NCBI GenBank assembly: GCA_029582165.1
Contig: CM055877.1
Span: 30,958,241-31,022,240, forward strand
Source: Portulaca oleracea
Taxonomy: Eukaryota; Streptophyta; Magnoliopsida; Caryophyllales; Portulacaceae
Length of the DNA stretch: 64,000 nt
Direction of reading: 5' to 3'
Shown: one piece after another, positions 59,839-64,000 of the stretch
Position numbering within the stretch: the first letter of the stretch is position 1
How the letters are laid out: every line of letters begins with the position of its first letter
The notes under the pieces: generated by a model
Seen by the model: the letters and a program-made list of their open reading frames with translations, nothing else
Database searches by the model: none
What the model was told of the DNA's origin: nothing
Program-made: the position numbers and the translations under genes

Positions 59839-60660
59839 TGATGTATATTTGATGGCCATATACACCAAGGATATCAAGGAAGACATCCAGTATACATCAT
59901 AGGAGCCTAATACTCGGATATATGGCAAAAGAGCATCATTCACTCAAGTATCCTCTCGATTGAATGATTTCAACAAGGAGTTTGGTAATTTACTCTATAA
60001 CTCTAGATACATGCCTAATGAGGAAGTCATCCAAAGACATATTGAAGAGCATTGAAAGAGCTTTCCAATGGTTTTTGAATCTTTGAGAACGGACAGTATT
60101 GAAGGAGTTATAGTCTTTTCTTTCTAGAGTTGTATTTTAGAGTTTTTATGATGTAATAAATGTGTAGGATGATGTAAGCCTCAAGGGGCCTAATTTCTTG
60201 AATAGTACACGTCCTAGGGGGCTTAGGATTACTACAAATACCCCCTTAGGCCTTTTGTAATCTCATTCATTCAATAATTCAAATACAAACACATGGTGTT
60301 GTTTTCTCTCTAGCTTTTGCTAGTCTTTCGTTTCTCTTGAGGGAGATTCGATCCTATCTTCTTCTTCTAGCTTAGGGTGGCGTCCTAGGTGGTGATAGGA
60401 AGAGATTGAAGCATTCTTGAAGGTGGTGTGGCTGTATCCTTCAAGATTCTTCAAAAGCCAAACATATCATTCATCATTCCATTCGTTCATTCAAGCATTC
60501 ATCCATCTTTGATTGATCTTTCAAACATCAATCAACATTCAATCTTTCAATTACCACTCGTCCATTCCATATTCATCCAACAAACGATCAAGGTACAATC
60601 TTTCGACAATCGTTCATCATTCGTCCATCTATTCAAGTCGCCATTCGTCGTCATTCACTC
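59839..60660 (+). repeat. F unit 2, truncated LTR
   Basis: About 822 bases similar to the first four fifths of the B LTR. The TATA position is changed to TACAAATA (60233-60240). It ends within the CATTC-rich region where B continues for about 180 more bases to ATATACATCA-type ends. Confidence 0.88.
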
Positions 60661-61783
60661 ATTAAAACAGCCTATAAACCTCCCCACTCCCATTGTCCCA
60701 AGTACATGTCTATGTTGCCAAAGTTTTGATCATGTTGAAAGTGCATGCCCTAACAAGAAAGAAGTGTCTTTGGTTGGGTACCAAACGTATGATAATGAAT
60801 TATTTGAGGAGGAGAATGTAGTAGAAGAGGAGTACGTAGAAGAGTGGCTTGTGACAAGGAGAGAACTGAAAGAATTATTTGTGCCGAATTAAAATCAACA
60901 AAGAGAGTGAGAGATCTCTCAATGTACCAACAAAGTAGAAGTATGTTAATTGATCACGTATGAGAAAGTTGTGCCTCTTATGGTGACATTGACATCCCTA
61001 CAACAATGATCCACACGTCAAACTTGGAGAATTATTCACGCCCTACACAATGGGTAAGCCATGACAAAGACATTCATGAGGATCCAAGAAGCTTAGTAAG
61101 TATTTCCATTTACAAGAATTGTAGAGATTCAATATGGTGTGATATTACTTCTATGGATACTTGTCATACTTTGTTGGAAAGACCAAATTTGCTTGATAGG
61201 AGTATCATGCATCAAGAGAAATCTCTACTTTCATCTTATACCACACGGCCTAAGGAGAATGAAAGCAACATTGTGACGATTACGAAGGAGGAATATCATG
61301 GGTATGAAGAGCATAAGGGTCTTGTTCTTGCAAACTTGGAGGAGAGCAAAACAAGCAATCACCCAATTTTGAATTCTCCTATAAAATGTATCTATCATAT
61401 GCTCCCTAAAGATATCAACTTGAATCTCATGGTTGAGGTGCTAAGGATTCAAAGAAGTCAATAGGTTCTAGTTGTCGATGACCATTCAAAGATGGATCGT
61501 TTCATACTATGTCAGATTACCCATGATAAAGGAAAAGTGGTGAAACTAGACTTCAAGTTGTGAAGTTACAAGAGATTGTTACATCCATGGTGAAATATCG
61601 AGAATCAAAGTCAAATAATGTCAATGGGTTATCTTAGGAGAAGTTGAAGAAGTTTTGTAAAGGAGTCTATGATGACTTCAAAGCCTTTAAGAAGAAAGCT
61701 TGTAAATCTCTTGTGAAGAAGGCGAACAAAAGAGAGTTGATGCTCAAAGTTAGAGGACAAACATTTTTTCAACCGGGGGAGTA
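60661..61783 (+). pseudogene. F unit 2, gag fragment fused to the LTR
   Basis: The frame is open from the LTR across the junction (60428-60892, no ATG) through the CCHC knuckle CLCCQSFDHVESAC at 60707-60748 and the acidic linker. The protease block has lost the Asp motif. The stretch 61006-61464 is open with DSIWCDITSMDTCHTLLERP, equivalent to the DSLWCDIVPMDTCHVLLGRP block of A. The tail open frame is 61644-61847. Confidence 0.85.
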
Positions 61784-62608
61784 TGATGTATATTTGATGG
61801 CCATATACACCAAGGATATCAAGGAAGACATCCAGTATACATCATAGGAGCCTAATACTCGGATATATGGCAAAAGAGCATCATTCACTCAAGTATCCCT
61901 CTCGATTGAATGATTTCAACAAGGGAGTTTGGTAATTTACTCTATAACTCTAGATACATGCGTCTAATGAGGAAGTCATCCAAAGACATAACGAAGAGCA
62001 TTGAAAGAGCTTTCCAATGGTTTTTGAATCTTTGAGAACGGACAGTATTGAAGGAGTTATAGTCTTTTCTTTCTAGAGTTGTATTTTAGAGTTTTTATGA
62101 TGTAATAAATGTGTGGGATGATGTAAGCCTCAAGGGGCCTAATTTCTTGAATAGTACACGTCCTAGGGGGCTTAGGATTACTACAAATACCCCCTTAGGC
62201 CTTTTGTAATCTCATTCATTCAATAATTCAAATACAAACACATGGTGTTGTTTTCTCTCTAGCTTTTGCTAGTCTTTCGTTTCTCTTGAGGGAGATTCGA
62301 TCCTATCTTCTTCTTCTAGCTTAGGGTGGCGTCCTAGGTGGTGATAGGAAGAGATTGAAGCATTCTTGAAGGTGGTGTGGCTGTATCCTTCAAGATTCTT
62401 CAAAAGCCAAACATATCATTCATCATTCCATTCGTTCATTCAAGCATTCATCCATCTTTGATTGATCTTTCAAACATCAATCAACATTCAATCTTTCAAT
62501 TACCACTGGCCCATTCCATATTCATCCAACAAACGATCAAGGTACAATCTTTCACAATCGTTCATCATTCGTCCATCTATTCAAGTCGCCATTCGTCGTC
62601 ATTCACTC
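61784..62608 (+). repeat. F unit 3, truncated LTR
   Basis: About 825 bases, nearly identical to unit 2. It breaks off at the same point, so the LTR-gag junction was made once and then copied. Confidence 0.88.
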
Positions 62609-63729
62609 ATTAAAACAGCCTATAAACCTCCCCACTCCCATTGTCCCAAGTACATGTCTATGTTGCCAAAGTTTTGATCATGTTGAAAGTGCATGCCCTA
62701 ACAAGAAAGAAGTGTCTTTGGTTGGGTACCAAACGTATGATAATGAATTATTTGAGGAGGAGAATGTAGTAGAAGAGGAGTACGTAGAAGAGTGGCTTGT
62801 GACAAGGAGAGCCTTGAAAGAAGTATGTGTGCCGAATGAACATCAACAAAGAGAGTGCGAGATCTCTCATTGTACCAACAAAGTAGAAGTATGTTCATTG
62901 ATCACAGAATGTGAAAGTTGTGCATCTTATGGTGACATTGACATCCCTACAACAATGATCCACACGCCAAACTTGAGAATTATTCACGCCTACACAATGG
63001 GTGAGCCATGACAAAGACATTCATGAGGATCCAAGAAGCTTAGTAAGTATTTCCATTTACAAGAATTGTAGAGATTCAATATGGTGTGATATTACTTCTA
63101 TGGATACTTGTCATACTTTGTTGAAAGACCAAATTTGCTTGATAGAGTATCATGCATCAAGAGAAATCTCTACTATCATCTTAAACCACCAGCACTAAGG
63201 AGAATGAAAGCAACATTGTGACGATTACGAAGGAGGAATATCATGGGTATGAAGAGCATAAGGGTCTTGTTCTTGCAAACTTGGAGGAGAGCAAAACAAG
63301 CAATCACCCAATTTTGAATTCTCCTATAAAATGTATCTATCATATGCTCCCTAAAGATATCAACTTGAATCTCATGGTTGAGGTGCTAAGGATTCAAAGA
63401 AGTCAATAGGTTCTAGTTGCCGATGACCATTCAAAGATGGATCGTTTCATACTATGTCGTTATACCCATGATAAAGGAAAAGTGGTGAAACTAGACTTTG
63501 AAGTTGTGAAGTTACAAGAGATTGTTACATCCATGGTGAAATATCGAGAATCAAAGTCAAATAATGTCAATGGGTTATCTTAGGAGAAGTTGAAGAAGTT
63601 TTGTAAAGGAGTCTATGATGACTTCAAAGCCTTTAAGAAGAAAGCTTGTAAATCTCTTGTGAAGAAGGCGAACAAAAGAGAGTTGATGCTCAAAGTTAGA
63701 GGACAAACATTTTTTCAACCGGGGGAGTA
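62609..63729 (+). pseudogene. F unit 3, gag fragment
   Basis: Same content as unit 2. The LTR-gag frame is broken before the junction by a lost G (CTTTCACAATCG). The knuckle is still present near 62655-62696. The acidic linker is open at 62712-63011 with CSLITECESCASYGD where A has an Asp motif. The tail open frame 63590-63793 has the same 67 residues as the other two copies. Confidence 0.85.
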
Positions 63730-64000
63730 TGATGTATATTTGATGGCCATATACACCAAGGATATCAAGGAAGACATCCAGTATACATCATAGGAGCCTA
63801 ATACTCGGATATATGGCAAAAGAGCATCATTCACTCAAGTATCCCTCTCGAGTGTATGATTTCATCAAGGGATTTTTGTAATTTACTCTATAACTCTAGA
63901 TACATGCGTCTAATGAGGAAGTCATCCAAAGACATATTGAAGAGCATTGAAAGAGCTTTCCAATGGTTTTTGAATCTTTGAGAACGGACAGTATTGAAGG
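63730..64000 (+). repeat. F unit 4, LTR start (cut by window end)
   Basis: First 271 bases of a further unit, starting TGATGTATAT after ACCGGGGGAGTA, so the array continues beyond the window. Confidence 0.9.

Larger units (their letters stand above)
59379..64000 (+). repeat. Family F tandem array (about 1945-bp LTR-gag fusion unit)
   Basis: Unit starts are at 59839, 61784 and 63730 (spacings 1945 and 1946), with a partial unit before the first and after the last. Each unit is a B-like LTR missing its 3' end, joined directly to gag from just upstream of the CCHC knuckle to the tail and polypurine block. There is no primer-binding site or gag N-terminus, so the unit cannot be reverse transcribed as an element. 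It repeats like a satellite. Confidence 0.92.

Noticed and set aside
1..64000. Endogenous pararetrovirus (caulimovirid) origin
   Set aside because: A Met-tRNA primer site and CCHC gag also occur there, but LTR pairs, TG...CA ends and 5-bp target duplications show LTR retrotransposons. No movement-protein or coat regions are seen.

Overview
The window is repeat-dense plant nuclear DNA with no recognisable host gene, tRNA, rRNA or CRISPR array. LTRs start TGATG and end CATCA. Primer-binding sites match the 3' end of initiator methionine tRNA (TGGTATCAGAGC). Insertions carry 5-bp target duplications. The gag reading frames contain a CCHC knuckle and a retropepsin-like IIDGGSC motif. Together these indicate Ty3/gypsy-type LTR retrotransposons, probably chromovirus-related, in a flowering-plant genome, most likely heterochromatin. 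The species cannot be told from the sequence.

Layout. From 1 to 59365 there is one plus-strand tandem array of 'family A': 14 internal domains (A0 to A13) alternating with 13 LTRs of about 816-843 bp. Neighbouring units share a single LTR, giving a period of about 3.04-3.11 kb. Each internal domain encodes only gag, a CCHC knuckle, a protease-like region and a lysine-rich C-terminal tail (about 660 codons when all frames are followed). There is no RT, RNase H or integrase, so this is a TR-GAG-like non-autonomous element in an LTR-sharing ('R-body') array. Every copy is broken by frameshifts or stops.

Four related elements are inserted in the array. E (561-4825, minus strand, TSD CCATC) lies in the A0 gag. 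B (15852-25625, plus strand, TSD GGAGG/TGAGG) lies in A LTR 4. C (16897-22337, minus strand, TSD TTCTT) lies inside B, making a three-level nest. D (48923-52560, plus strand, TSD CTACA) lies in A11. C is the only element with visible pol remnants (RT, RNase H, integrase zinc-binding region). Its conserved tail lies downstream of the integrase remnant, which suggests the gag-only elements arose by removing pol between protease and tail.

A 13-N gap (59366-59378) joins the broken end of A13 to a second tandem array, family F. Its unit of about 1945 bp consists of a 3'-truncated B-like LTR fused directly to a gag fragment starting near the CCHC knuckle. It has no primer-binding site and looks like a retrotransposon-derived satellite.

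The most interesting points are the two retrotransposon-derived tandem arrays, the linked markers showing how array A expanded, the tail motif (K-G-I/V-Y-D-D-F-K-A-F-K-K) conserved across the families, and identical small lesions recurring across copies and families. The lesions may be real inheritance, assembly consensus error, or both. No intact protein-coding gene is supported anywhere in the window.
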